A stretch of DNA of 23,455 bases from JBGAWK01 sp044227665 (lineage in GTDB: Bacteria; Bacteroidota; Bacteroidia; Chitinophagales; JADIYW01): NCBI GenBank assembly GCA_044227665.1, contig JBGAWK010000037.1, positions 1 to 23,455 on the forward strand. The letters are read 5' to 3'. The notes below the pieces were generated by a model. That model was not told the DNA's origin. It did no database searches and saw only the letters and a list, made by a program, of their open reading frames with translations. The position numbers and the translations under genes are program-made. Positions 16,618 to 23,189 of the stretch are shown here, one piece after another. Numbering within the stretch: position 1 is the first letter of the stretch; every line of letters starts with the position of its first letter.

Positions 16618-17517
16618 ATGATGATGTACCATACCGATAAAACTATCCTTTTCTTCAATGGGCATTACAAGCATGTGAACGATTTCAGAGTCAGTCCCTT
16701 CAACCAAACCCTCCATTATGGCTATGGCGTATTCGATGGGTTGCGTGCTTACAATACACAGCAAGGCTCCCATATATTCAAGGCACGTCGTCACTTCGAC
16801 AGGCTTATAACCTCCGCACAAAAAATGGGCATCACAGTTCCCTATACTACTGCTGAGATGGTAAACTATGCCTATGAGCTTATTGAGCGCAATCAGATGA
16901 AAGAGGCCTATATCCGTCCCCTTATCATGATGGACAAGAATATGACTCTACGTGCCGACAACCAACACCCAAATATTTTGATGACCTGTTGGAAATGGAG
17001 TCGCTATTTCAGCTCCAACCATTTGGACATCATGGTGTCCGGCTGGCGACGACCACATCCTCGCACTACCTACACAGATGTAAAGATAGTAGGACATTAT
17101 ACCAATGCTATCTTTGCTACACGCGAAGCTATAGATAAAGGTTTTGACGAGGCTATTATGCTGGATATGGAAGGCTATGTGGCACAAGGACCAGGATGTT
17201 CTTTCTTCTACGAAAAAGATGGCAAACTCATTACACCGCCAACGCAGCATATATTTCCGGGTATCACTAGGCTTACCATCATAGAAATTGCCAAACAAAT
17301 GGGCATAGAGGTAATAGAAAAGTCCTTTGGTGTAGAGGAAATCATCCATGCTGATGGTGCCTTTTTCTGTGGCACAGCCACCGAAATAGCAGGCATAGCC
17401 TCTATTAATGGAAGCAAAATGAAACATGCTTGGGAAGATACGATAGGTAAATTACTGCATGACAGATACAAACGTATAGTTTCAGGAAAAGACACTAATT
17501 TTTTGGAATACTTTTGA
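16618..17517 (+). CDS. ilvE: Branched-chain amino acid aminotransferase
   Basis: 299 aa, fold-IV PLP aminotransferase for the last step of Val/Leu/Ile synthesis. Seen: SPFNQTLHYGYGVFDGLRAY, RPLIMMDKN, the PLP lysine in TDVKIVGHYTNAIFA (Lys156), LDMEGYVAQGPGCSFFYEKD, TPPTQHIFPGITRLTIIEIA and FFCGTATEIAGIASI. By alignment with E. coli IlvE counted from the lysine, the glutamate that contacts the PLP pyridine nitrogen (Glu193 there) is Gln190 here (codon CAA at 17185), and the following Asn198 is Ser. Either a specialised or a weakened enzyme is possible. The start is one of three consecutive ATGs; a -7 box 4 nt upstream favours the first. ilvC and a regulatory acetolactate synthase subunit lie 1 kb downstream, so it belongs to the same pathway block. 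Confidence 0.9.
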   Translation: MMMYHTDKTILFFNGHYKHVNDFRVSPFNQTLHYGYGVFDGLRAYNTQQGSHIFKARRHFDRLITSAQKMGITVPYTTAEMVNYAYELIERNQMKEAYIRPLIMMDKNMTLRADNQHPNILMTCWKWSRYFSSNHLDIMVSGWRRPHPRTTYTDVKIVGHYTNAIFATREAIDKGFDEAIMLDMEGYVAQGPGCSFFYEKDGKLITPPTQHIFPGITRLTIIEIAKQMGIEVIEKSFGVEEIIHADGAFFCGTATEIAGIASINGSKMKHAWEDTIGKLLHDRYKRIVSGKDTNFLEYF

Positions 17518-17545
17518 CCAGACAAACCTAAGTCATTTATTTTTG
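17513..17545 (+). promoter_or_regulatory. Complete -33/-7 promoter for the 17546-17817 RNA
   Basis: TTTG at 17513-17516 (over the ilvE stop codon), a 21-nt spacer and TATTTTTG at 17538-17545 make the best full match in the window to the Bacteroidota TTTG-N19-21-TAnnTTTG promoter. Initiation should fall near 17549-17550. Confidence 0.6.
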
Positions 17546-17548
17546 CCT

Positions 17549-17817
17549 ATTAAGCAGAGAGAAGCTTTTTTAGGGTATGGTAGTGTTCCTTATGATCCTC
17601 ATCTCCTTGCTCGATGGATTTCTGCATGGCGGTACTCCTATTTAATCCCTTACTCTAGTCCAAGACTTCCAAAGCAGATGTTTCGCCCTCTGACTAGGCC
17701 TCAAAATACTCTTGTATGTAAAAAGTATTATGCCGACTATCCCTTACAAAAATTTGATAGACAAGTCCTGCTGTGGGCACTTCTCATAAACTGTGTGGAT
17801 TATAGCTGCAAATAGAA
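17549..17817 (+). ncRNA. Candidate structured non-coding RNA between ilvE and flavin reductase gene
   Basis: This stretch fills most of a 367-nt gap. It follows a complete promoter and its ends are complementary: 17547-17551 CTATT with 17811-17815 AATAG, then 17554-17557 GCAG with 17806-17809 CTGC, then 17559-17564 GAGAAG with 17780-17785 CTTCTC. Inside, AGTC-CAA-GACT (17657-17667) and a stem of GGC/GCC plus AATACT/AGTATT (17697-17734) can form. Base composition is richer in G+C than the other intergenic DNA. A 90-codon frame runs through it from a TTG at 17543, but that codon lies inside the -7 box and the protein resembles nothing I know. Length and a closing stem would fit a 6S-like RNA, yet I cannot confirm any family; RNase P and tmRNA hallmarks are absent. 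Confidence 0.45.
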
Positions 17818-17876
17818 CCCCTCGTAATATTATTGAATCTGTGATGGCATTTATTTATATTTAGCTCCAAATAGAA
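17803..17876 (+). repeat. Near-identical 15-bp direct repeat
   Basis: TAGCTGCAAATAGAA (17803-17817) and TAGCTCCAAATAGAA (17862-17876) differ at one base. The first copy is the 3' strand of the closing stem of the candidate RNA; the second lies just before the flavin reductase ATG. Confidence 0.6.
17856..17863 (+). promoter_or_regulatory. Possible -7 box of the flavin reductase gene
   Basis: TATATTTA (7 of 8 consensus positions), 21 nt before the ATG. The region is AT-rich, so a chance match is possible. Confidence 0.35.
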
Positions 17877-17884
17877 ATTTCACC

Positions 17885-18412
17885 ATGATCACTCTTATTG
17901 CTGCTACCAACCGCCCTGGAAGTTATACCAAAAAAGTTGCTGATTATTATCATCAGTGCTTAGCAGGGCATGATATCGTTCATGGTTACTTCTCTTTGGA
18001 AGGCTTGCCAGAAGACCTATTCACCCAAGAGATGTACGACTATACGCATAATGAAGCCTTTTATAATATACAAAAAAATATATTGTACCCTACCACCAAA
18101 TACATCTTTATAGTACCAGAGTACAATGGCTCATTTCCAGGTATATTCAAGTCTTTTATTGATGCCTCCAATATAGCCCAATCCTTTCATCATAAAAAAG
18201 CAGCACTGGTAGGCGTTGCCGACGGCAGAGCAGGCAATCTCAGAGGCATGGAACACCTTACCAATATTTTTAATCATATAAAAATGAATGTTTTACATCT
18301 GAAAATTCCTATTTCTTCAGTAAGTAGTCAATTTAATTCTAAAGGTGAATTTAGCAATGCAGAAATTACTAAGTTAATAGATACCCAAATAGAACTCTTG
18401 CAAGCTTTCTAA
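17885..18412 (+). CDS. NADPH-dependent FMN reductase family protein
   Basis: 175 aa, the usual length of this flavodoxin-like family. The phosphate-binding loop of FMN is ATNRPGSYTKKVA (residues 7-19); the second flavin loop is VPEYNGSFPGIFKSFID (about 78-94), and VGVADGRAGNLRGMEHL lies near 120. It is soluble and reduces flavin, quinone or azo-type acceptors using NAD(P)H; the natural substrate is unknown. It sits between ilvE and the ilvN-like/ilvC pair without an obvious pathway link. Its ATG lies 9 nt behind the second copy of the TAGCTSCAAATAGAA repeat, so its leader might interact with the upstream RNA (inference). Confidence 0.9.
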   Translation: MITLIAATNRPGSYTKKVADYYHQCLAGHDIVHGYFSLEGLPEDLFTQEMYDYTHNEAFYNIQKNILYPTTKYIFIVPEYNGSFPGIFKSFIDASNIAQSFHHKKAALVGVADGRAGNLRGMEHLTNIFNHIKMNVLHLKIPISSVSSQFNSKGEFSNAEITKLIDTQIELLQAF

Positions 18413-18416
18413 TGGG

Positions 18417-18484
18417 AGTTACTATTTTTTTAAGGTAAGATAATATCAAAAATATATTTATCTGTCAGATTAGTTACTATTTTT
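18417..18484 (+). repeat. 13-bp direct repeat carrying -7-like boxes
   Basis: AGTTACTATTTTT occurs at 18417-18429 and again at 18472-18484, 55 nt apart and identical. Each copy holds a TATTTTT core, so the pair could be tandem promoters ahead of the ilvN-like gene. Confidence 0.5.
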
Positions 18485-18485
18485 A
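18478..18485 (+). promoter_or_regulatory. Probable -7 box of the ilvN-like/ilvC operon
   Basis: TATTTTTA matches 7 of 8 positions and ends 10 nt before the ATG at 18496, giving a leader of only about 5 nt. Confidence 0.45.
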
Positions 18486-18495
18486 GCACGCTATA

Positions 18496-18750
18496 ATGAT
18501 GACGCAAACATATACATTATCTTTTATTGCTCTGAATCAGCCTATACTTATAGGAAGATTTATGTTGATTTTTTCTAGAAGAAGAATTGATGTTACAGAT
18601 TTTGGCTTCAAAAAACTAAGCGAAGAAAAAGGGGAATTTTATATTTCCTTTCATACCAATGAATGGACGGCGCAAAATCTTCAAAAACAAATCAATAAGC
18701 AAATAGATGTATATACGGCTACATTACAATTACATACAGAAAAATATTGA
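18496..18750 (+). CDS. Short acetolactate synthase regulatory subunit (single ACT domain)
   Basis: 84 aa, about the length of E. coli IlvM and half that of IlvH/IlvN. One ACT domain fills it: YTLSFIALNQPILIGRFMLIF, SRRRIDVTDFGF, a strand GEFYISFHT and an end QKQINKQIDVYTATLQL that matches the KQLxKLxDVxxV pattern of acetolactate synthase small subunits. It should bind the catalytic subunit (not in the window) and tune it. Aligned with E. coli IlvH, Gly14 is Ile17 here and Asn29 is Asp32, positions where changes relieve valine inhibition, so weak or no valine response is likely (inference). ilvC begins 19 nt after the stop, indicating an operon and supporting the call. Start: first of two adjacent ATGs, near the -7 box. 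Confidence 0.75.
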   Translation: MMTQTYTLSFIALNQPILIGRFMLIFSRRRIDVTDFGFKKLSEEKGEFYISFHTNEWTAQNLQKQINKQIDVYTATLQLHTEKY

Positions 18751-18769
18751 ATCTAAATAATTTTAAGAA

Positions 18770-19816
18770 ATGGCTATAATGAATTTCGGTGGCGTTGAAG
18801 AAAACGTAGTTACCAGAGAAGAGTTTCCTTTGGCTAAGGCCAGAGAAGTACTGAAAAATGAAGTGATAGCAGCTATAGGCTATGGCGTACAGGGACCCGG
18901 TCAGGCTTTGAACCTCAAAGACAATGGCTTTAATGTCATCGTGGGACAGCGCAAGCCTTCCAAATCTTGGGATAAGGCTGTGTCTGATGGATGGGTAGAG
19001 GGAAAAGACCTTTTTGAACCGGAAGAAGCATTGGAAAAAGCCTCTATCATTATGTATCTGCTTTCTGATGCGGCACAAATAGAACTGTGGCCTACAGTGC
19101 AGAAACATCTTACTGCCGGAAAAGCCTTATACTTCTCTCATGGATTCGGTATCACCTACAAAGAGCGTACAGGCATAGTGCCCCCTACGGATGTAGATGT
19201 GATATTGGTAGCGCCGAAAGGCTCTGGGACTTCTTTACGTCGTCTATTCTTGGAAGGAAAAGGACTAAATTCCAGCTTCGCTATATTCCAAGACGCAACA
19301 GGCAAAGCGCAGGAAAGAACCGTTGCTTTGGGTATAGGTGTAGGCTCTGGATATCTCTTTGAGACTACTTTCAAAAAAGAAGTATATAGCGACCTTACTG
19401 GTGAGAGAGGTGTACTTATGGGTGCACTTGCAGGAATAATGGAAGCACAATATTCTGTATTGCGCAAAAATGGTCACACGCCTTCAGAAGCATTCAATGA
19501 AACAGTAGAAGAACTTACAGAGAGCTTGATAAAACTTGTAGGTGAAAATGGTATGGACTGGATGTATGCCAATTGCTCAACTACAGCACAACGTGGTGCT
19601 TTGGATTGGAAAGGCCCCTTCAGAGAGGCTGTATTGCCCGTATTTGAATCTCTATATGCCAAAGTTGCCGCAGGTGAAGAGGCACAGCGTTCCATAGATA
19701 GTAACTCTCAGCCCGACTATAGAGCTAAATTGGATGAGGAATTACGTGAAATCCATGAGAGCGAAATGTGGCAGGCAGGTAGAGCCGTTCGCAGCTTACG
19801 CCCTGGAAGAGGATAA
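18770..19816 (+). CDS. ilvC: Ketol-acid reductoisomerase
   Basis: 348 aa, class I length. It converts acetolactate or acetohydroxybutyrate into the dihydroxy acids of Val/Leu/Ile synthesis, using Mg2+ and NADPH. Seen: the dinucleotide-binding AAIGYGVQGPGQALNL (residues 34-49), the cofactor loop VGQRKPSKSWDKA whose Arg/Lys/Ser favour NADPH, ALYFSHGFGITY, DVILVAPKGSGTSLRR, the Mg2+ ligands in DLTGERGVLMGALAGIMEAQY, and the C-terminal ETVEELTESL and MYANCSTTAQRGALDW. The ATG at 18770 follows the ilvN-like gene by 19 nt; ATG at 18779 is an alternative. A strong hairpin terminator lies 24 nt past the stop. Genes ilvB and ilvD, usually next to it in Bacteroidota, are absent from the window. Confidence 0.96.
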   Translation: MAIMNFGGVEENVVTREEFPLAKAREVLKNEVIAAIGYGVQGPGQALNLKDNGFNVIVGQRKPSKSWDKAVSDGWVEGKDLFEPEEALEKASIIMYLLSDAAQIELWPTVQKHLTAGKALYFSHGFGITYKERTGIVPPTDVDVILVAPKGSGTSLRRLFLEGKGLNSSFAIFQDATGKAQERTVALGIGVGSGYLFETTFKKEVYSDLTGERGVLMGALAGIMEAQYSVLRKNGHTPSEAFNETVEELTESLIKLVGENGMDWMYANCSTTAQRGALDWKGPFREAVLPVFESLYAKVAAGEEAQRSIDSNSQPDYRAKLDEELREIHESEMWQAGRAVRSLRPGRG

Positions 19817-19840
19817 TTGGATATATATATATAAATAAAA

Positions 19841-19877
19841 TAAATGGCTGCCTAGTTTTGGCAGCCATTTATTTTTT
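19841..19877. terminator. Bidirectional Rho-independent terminator between ilvC and marR
   Basis: A perfect 12-bp stem (19841-19852 with 19860-19871, core ATGGCTGCC/GGCAGCCAT) with a 7-nt loop is followed by six T on the plus strand and preceded by an A-rich run that serves the minus strand. Its right arm includes the marR stop codon (19869-19871). Confidence 0.88.
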
Positions 19878-20342
19878 ACGGACATTCTTCTTAAAATCCT
19901 GTATGGATTTCGGTATTTGTGAAAGCACATCAAAAAATGCATCCCTTTGGCTGTCATCTAAATTATGCGTTATAACTTTTTCCAATTGAAATACTTCTTT
20001 AATAGCAATATGTCTAAGCTGCTTTCCTTTATCTGTAAGCTGAATATAGACTTTGCGCTGATCCTGAGGATCACTACTACGAATAATTGTGCCATTGTGT
20101 TCCATCGTATTAATTAGCCTAGAGAGGCTATTAGGTTCCATCCCTATACGTGGTGCAATCTTAGTTACCGGAACACCTTTGTCATTATCTATTGCCAAGA
20201 GCACAAAAGCCATTGACAATGTAGCATCATATTTTTTGGCTATTTCATTATAAAATTTTGAGATGGCCAACCATGAAGAACGTATATGATAACTGGCTAC
20301 CTGTGGGGCTACTTCATCAAATGACTTGTCAAATTGTAACAC
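19869..20342 (-). CDS. MarR-family transcriptional regulator
   Basis: 157 aa. The central winged helix-turn-helix reads MAFVLLAIDNDKGVPVTKIA, RIGMEPNSLSRLINTMEHNG and the wing IIRSSDPQDQRKVYIQLTDKG, the standard MarR layout (D-x-R-x2-x-V-x-L-T-x-x-G). The flanking helices form the dimer interface. The ligand is unknown; the N-terminus contains no Cys-based redox switch that I can see. The start is GTG at 20342, placed 4 nt behind a TATTTTTG box, so the message is probably leaderless with a GTG start. Neighbours on the same strand are separated by their own promoters, so its target is not evident. Its 3' end shares the terminator with ilvC. Confidence 0.9.
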   Translation of the reverse strand: MLQFDKSFDEVAPQVASYHIRSSWLAISKFYNEIAKKYDATLSMAFVLLAIDNDKGVPVTKIAPRIGMEPNSLSRLINTMEHNGTIIRSSDPQDQRKVYIQLTDKGKQLRHIAIKEVFQLEKVITHNLDDSQRDAFFDVLSQIPKSIQDFKKNVRKK

Positions 20343-20346
20343 TATA

Positions 20347-20354
20347 CAAAAATA
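20347..20354 (-). promoter_or_regulatory. -7 promoter box of marR
   Basis: The minus strand reads TATTTTTG, then TATA, then GTG. A TTG at 20377-20379 stands 22 nt further upstream as a possible -33 element. Confidence 0.6.
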
Positions 20355-20398
20355 GTTATTTTAGGATGTTTTTTTACAATGACAGGAGTGTATATAAT

Positions 20399-21406
20399 TT
20401 AACACCATACTTTCTTCACATCTTCGACCCAAGCTCTGATAAGCTGCTTCTCTTCACTCCCTACAAATCCTTTTTCTACGAGCATGTCATAACACATAAT
20501 AAGGTCTTCCATGATATTTTCTTTACCGCCTTTGATAGGAAGCGAAGCGAGTTCAGAACATATTTTAGCATTGTTAAGATAGCCGGGGATTTCATCTTCA
20601 AAATCCTTCATGAGATTATGCTGATTGCGTTCCTGCCATACTGTAGCTTCATGGAATAATATGCTCCAATTGTTAGCCCAAGCAATACGCTGTGCTACAT
20701 AGCTGCGCCAAATATCTGTCATCCTAAAACTGCAATACGCCGGTAGATAGAGTAGCGGAAAAGCTTCTTTGTACCAATAGGTATTCTGACTGTTAAACGG
20801 ACACCAAGTGTCTTGTCCCAGTGCCAAAGGCTGCGATTTATTGAATGATAGCGGTAATGGATATGTCAATCTATATACAGCATCTACATCGGGATTTTCA
20901 TCAGCTAGCCCTTGCTGTATAGGACATAGCACTTCCTTCATATCGAAGGTATCTACATCGGGAAGCTGCTTTTGGAGTTCTTCCAAAGGAAGACCTCTAG
21001 GCCAAATGAAGACATCAGAAAAATAATGATATACATTGAGCCACCCCTGCCCTTTCACATCGTAAGCCTTAACATTTCTAGTATGTTGCGACCAAAATTC
21101 TTCTCTAGGCAAGTTGTCATCATCCGTTTCTACGATGTTGTCGCAGCCTTGTTGCATAGCAATAAGGTAGCCTATATTTTTTCTGGCATAGTGGCGTGTA
21201 GGACATAGCGCTGCAAAAGAAAATTGCGTCTGTAACTGTCGCTCTACACTCCAAAAATCGCAGCCATCTATGGAGAAAGTTGCAGGAGACTTTGTATCGC
21301 CGATAAGTATAAAGTCAATATTCCGTTCGGAACATTCTTTGGCAAAAGTGTGTAATACGGGCAAAGTATCTGCTGCAATGGAGGTAATTACCAATGTTTT
21401 TTTCAT
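20399..21406 (-). CDS. STELLO/DUF288-type glycosyltransferase
   Basis: 335 aa, soluble. The sequence follows the DUF288 (STELLO) pattern: an N-terminal VITSI strand, ILIGDTKSPATF, the conserved RHYARKNIGYLIAMQQG, the acidic nucleotide-sugar/metal motif VETDDDNLP (Asp95-Asp97), GQGWLNVYHYFSD, CPFNSQNTYWYKEAFPLLYLP, and FRMTDIWRSYVAQRIAW followed by VWQERNQHNLMKDFEDE. The family was named from plant Golgi proteins linked to cellulose synthase and occurs in animals and bacteria; the bacterial role is unknown to me. There is no signal peptide or membrane segment, unlike the plant proteins. It has its own promoter box (21436-21443) right after the ABC-F stop, so it is expressed separately from that gene. 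Confidence 0.82.
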   Translation of the reverse strand: MKKTLVITSIAADTLPVLHTFAKECSERNIDFILIGDTKSPATFSIDGCDFWSVERQLQTQFSFAALCPTRHYARKNIGYLIAMQQGCDNIVETDDDNLPREEFWSQHTRNVKAYDVKGQGWLNVYHYFSDVFIWPRGLPLEELQKQLPDVDTFDMKEVLCPIQQGLADENPDVDAVYRLTYPLPLSFNKSQPLALGQDTWCPFNSQNTYWYKEAFPLLYLPAYCSFRMTDIWRSYVAQRIAWANNWSILFHEATVWQERNQHNLMKDFEDEIPGYLNNAKICSELASLPIKGGKENIMEDLIMCYDMLVEKGFVGSEEKQLIRAWVEDVKKVWC

Positions 21407-21435
21407 AAAATAAATTTAGTGGTTCTATGTATCTG

Positions 21436-21443
21436 CAAAAGTA
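21436..21443 (-). promoter_or_regulatory. -7 promoter box of the STELLO-like gene
   Basis: TACTTTTG on the minus strand, followed by C, ends 29 nt before the ATG and begins only 3 nt after the stop of the ABC-F gene. Confidence 0.55.
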
Positions 21444-21446
21444 AGA

Positions 21447-23063
21447 TTATGCGTACAATTCTGCTCTTAGTTGCTGAATTTTTTCGTCAGAAAGATATTC
21501 ATCATAGCTCATCATTCTGTCTATCATGCCTTTAGGTGTAATTTCTATAATCCTATTAGCTACAGTTTGGGTAAAGGTATGGTCAAAAGATGTGAATAGT
21601 ACGGTACCCTGATAGTTGATAAGTCCATCATTGAGGGCGGTGATACTTTCTAGGTCGAGGTGGTTGGTAGGTTCATCCATTATCAAGAAATTAGCTTCTT
21701 CGAGCATGGTCTTGGAGAGCATACACCTCACTTTTTCGCCTCCAGAGAGTACAGTACACAATTTCAGGGTCTCTTCCCCTGAGAACAACATCCTTCCCAA
21801 AAAGCCGCGTATAAAAGTTTCATCTTTTTCTACGGAAAATTGTCTGAGCCAGTCTATCAGGTTGATTTTATCCTTAAAGTAATCACTATTATCGTTAGGG
21901 ACATAAGATTTAGTAATGGTAATGCCATACTTAAAACTGCCAGATTCAGGTTTTTCTATCTCTGCCAATATCTTAAAAAGTTGGGGTACGGCAAGACCAT
22001 CTTTGGAAATAAAAGCAATTTTTTCTCCTTTGTGTACAGTAAAGGTTATGTTCTTGAACAAGACTTTGCCATCATTACCTTTGCCAGATAGTCCTTGTAC
22101 ATCCAATATTTGGTCTCCGGCTTCACGTTGTTGCTTGAACATGATACCGGGGTATTTTCTGCTAGAGGGCTTTAGTTCATCTATATTTAGCTTTTCTAAA
22201 GCTTTTTTACGGGAAGTAGCCTGCTTGGACTTAGAGGCATTAGCACTGAATCTAGCTATAAAGTCCATCAATTCAGCACGTTTTGTCTCTGTTTTTTTAT
22301 TTTTATCGGCACGCTGTTTTATTAGTAATTGTGAAGTTTCGTACCAAAAGGAATAATTGCCACTAAATTGGTTCACTTTTCCAAAATCTATATCTACGAT
22401 ATGAGTACATACCATATCTAGAAAGTGCCTATCGTGAGATACTACAATTACAGTATTTCTAAAATCTGCCAAAAACTCTTCTAGCCATGTAATAGTTTGT
22501 ACGTCTAGGTCATTCGTAGGTTCGTCCAAAATCAAGATATCTGGATTGCCAAATAAGGCCTGTGCTAAGAGTACTTTTATCTTTTCACTACCTGAGAGTT
22601 CTTTTACGAGGCTATAATGCTTATCTTCTTTAACGCCAAGATTTGATAATAATTCTGCAGCATCACTCTCGGCATTCCAGCCGTCCATTTCAGCAAATTC
22701 CGCTTCCAATTCTGCTACCTTCATACCATCAGCATCGCTAAAATCTTCTTTCATATAAAGCGCATCTTTTTCCTTCATGATGTCAAAAAGTCGTTTGTGT
22801 CCCATGATTACAGTATCTAAAACTGTACAATCATCAAACTCAAAGTGATTCTGCTTTAGTACAGCCATACGCTCACCAGGGGATATTTCTATATTCCCTG
22901 TAGTAGCATCAATATCTCCTGATAGGATCTTCAAAAATGTGGATTTCCCTGCCCCATTGGCACCAATAACACCATAGCAATTGCCCTTAGTAAACTTAAT
23001 ATTTACATCATCAAATAGTGTCCTTTTTCCAAATTGTAATGAAATATTATTTACTGTAATCAT
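21447..23063 (-). CDS. ABC-F family ATPase with degenerate second ATP site
   Basis: 538 aa, two ABC domains in one chain and no membrane segment: an ABC-F (YbiT/EttA-type) ribosome-associated protein. Domain 1 is intact: GANGAGKST (34-42), LSGSEKIKVLL, DILILDEPTNDLD (175-187), VVSHDRHF. The linker about 240-310 is Lys/Arg-rich (KSKQATSRKKALEKL), as in ABC-F proteins that contact tRNA/rRNA. In domain 2 the Walker A reads FISKDGLAVPQLFKIL (351-366) with no GKS/T, and the switch histidine is Phe493 (FTSFDHTF), whereas LSGGEKVRC and LIMDEPTNHLD remain. Thus the second site may bind ATP poorly or not turn it over. A TACCTTTG box lies 19 nt upstream. The gene is divergent from mscL. Confidence 0.9.
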   Translation of the reverse strand: MITVNNISLQFGKRTLFDDVNIKFTKGNCYGVIGANGAGKSTFLKILSGDIDATTGNIEISPGERMAVLKQNHFEFDDCTVLDTVIMGHKRLFDIMKEKDALYMKEDFSDADGMKVAELEAEFAEMDGWNAESDAAELLSNLGVKEDKHYSLVKELSGSEKIKVLLAQALFGNPDILILDEPTNDLDVQTITWLEEFLADFRNTVIVVSHDRHFLDMVCTHIVDIDFGKVNQFSGNYSFWYETSQLLIKQRADKNKKTETKRAELMDFIARFSANASKSKQATSRKKALEKLNIDELKPSSRKYPGIMFKQQREAGDQILDVQGLSGKGNDGKVLFKNITFTVHKGEKIAFISKDGLAVPQLFKILAEIEKPESGSFKYGITITKSYVPNDNSDYFKDKINLIDWLRQFSVEKDETFIRGFLGRMLFSGEETLKLCTVLSGGEKVRCMLSKTMLEEANFLIMDEPTNHLDLESITALNDGLINYQGTVLFTSFDHTFTQTVANRIIEITPKGMIDRMMSYDEYLSDEKIQQLRAELYA

Positions 23064-23082
23064 CCTGATTTATATTTATTTG

Positions 23083-23090
23083 CAAAGGTA
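23083..23090 (-). promoter_or_regulatory. -7 promoter box of the ABC-F gene
   Basis: The minus strand reads TACCTTTG followed by C, a full TAnnTTTG match, 19 nt upstream of the ATG. Confidence 0.6.
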
Positions 23091-23157
23091 ACTACTTAAA
23101 AATCAAATTATTTTTAAGGGTGTGGATAATTACAATTTAGTAATGGAACTAAAATAT

Positions 23158-23165
23158 TACATTTG
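23158..23165 (+). promoter_or_regulatory. -7 promoter box of mscL
   Basis: TACATTTG, 24 nt before the ATG at 23190, in the 126-nt divergent spacer shared with the ABC-F gene. Confidence 0.6.
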
Positions 23166-23189
23166 TTAATTATTATCAAAAAAATTAAT

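Noticed and set aside
17543..17815. A 90-codon frame starting with TTG between ilvE and the flavin reductase gene
   Set aside because: The start codon lies within the -7 promoter box, so it would not be transcribed; the product shows no recognisable fold or motif, and the complementary ends favour an RNA.
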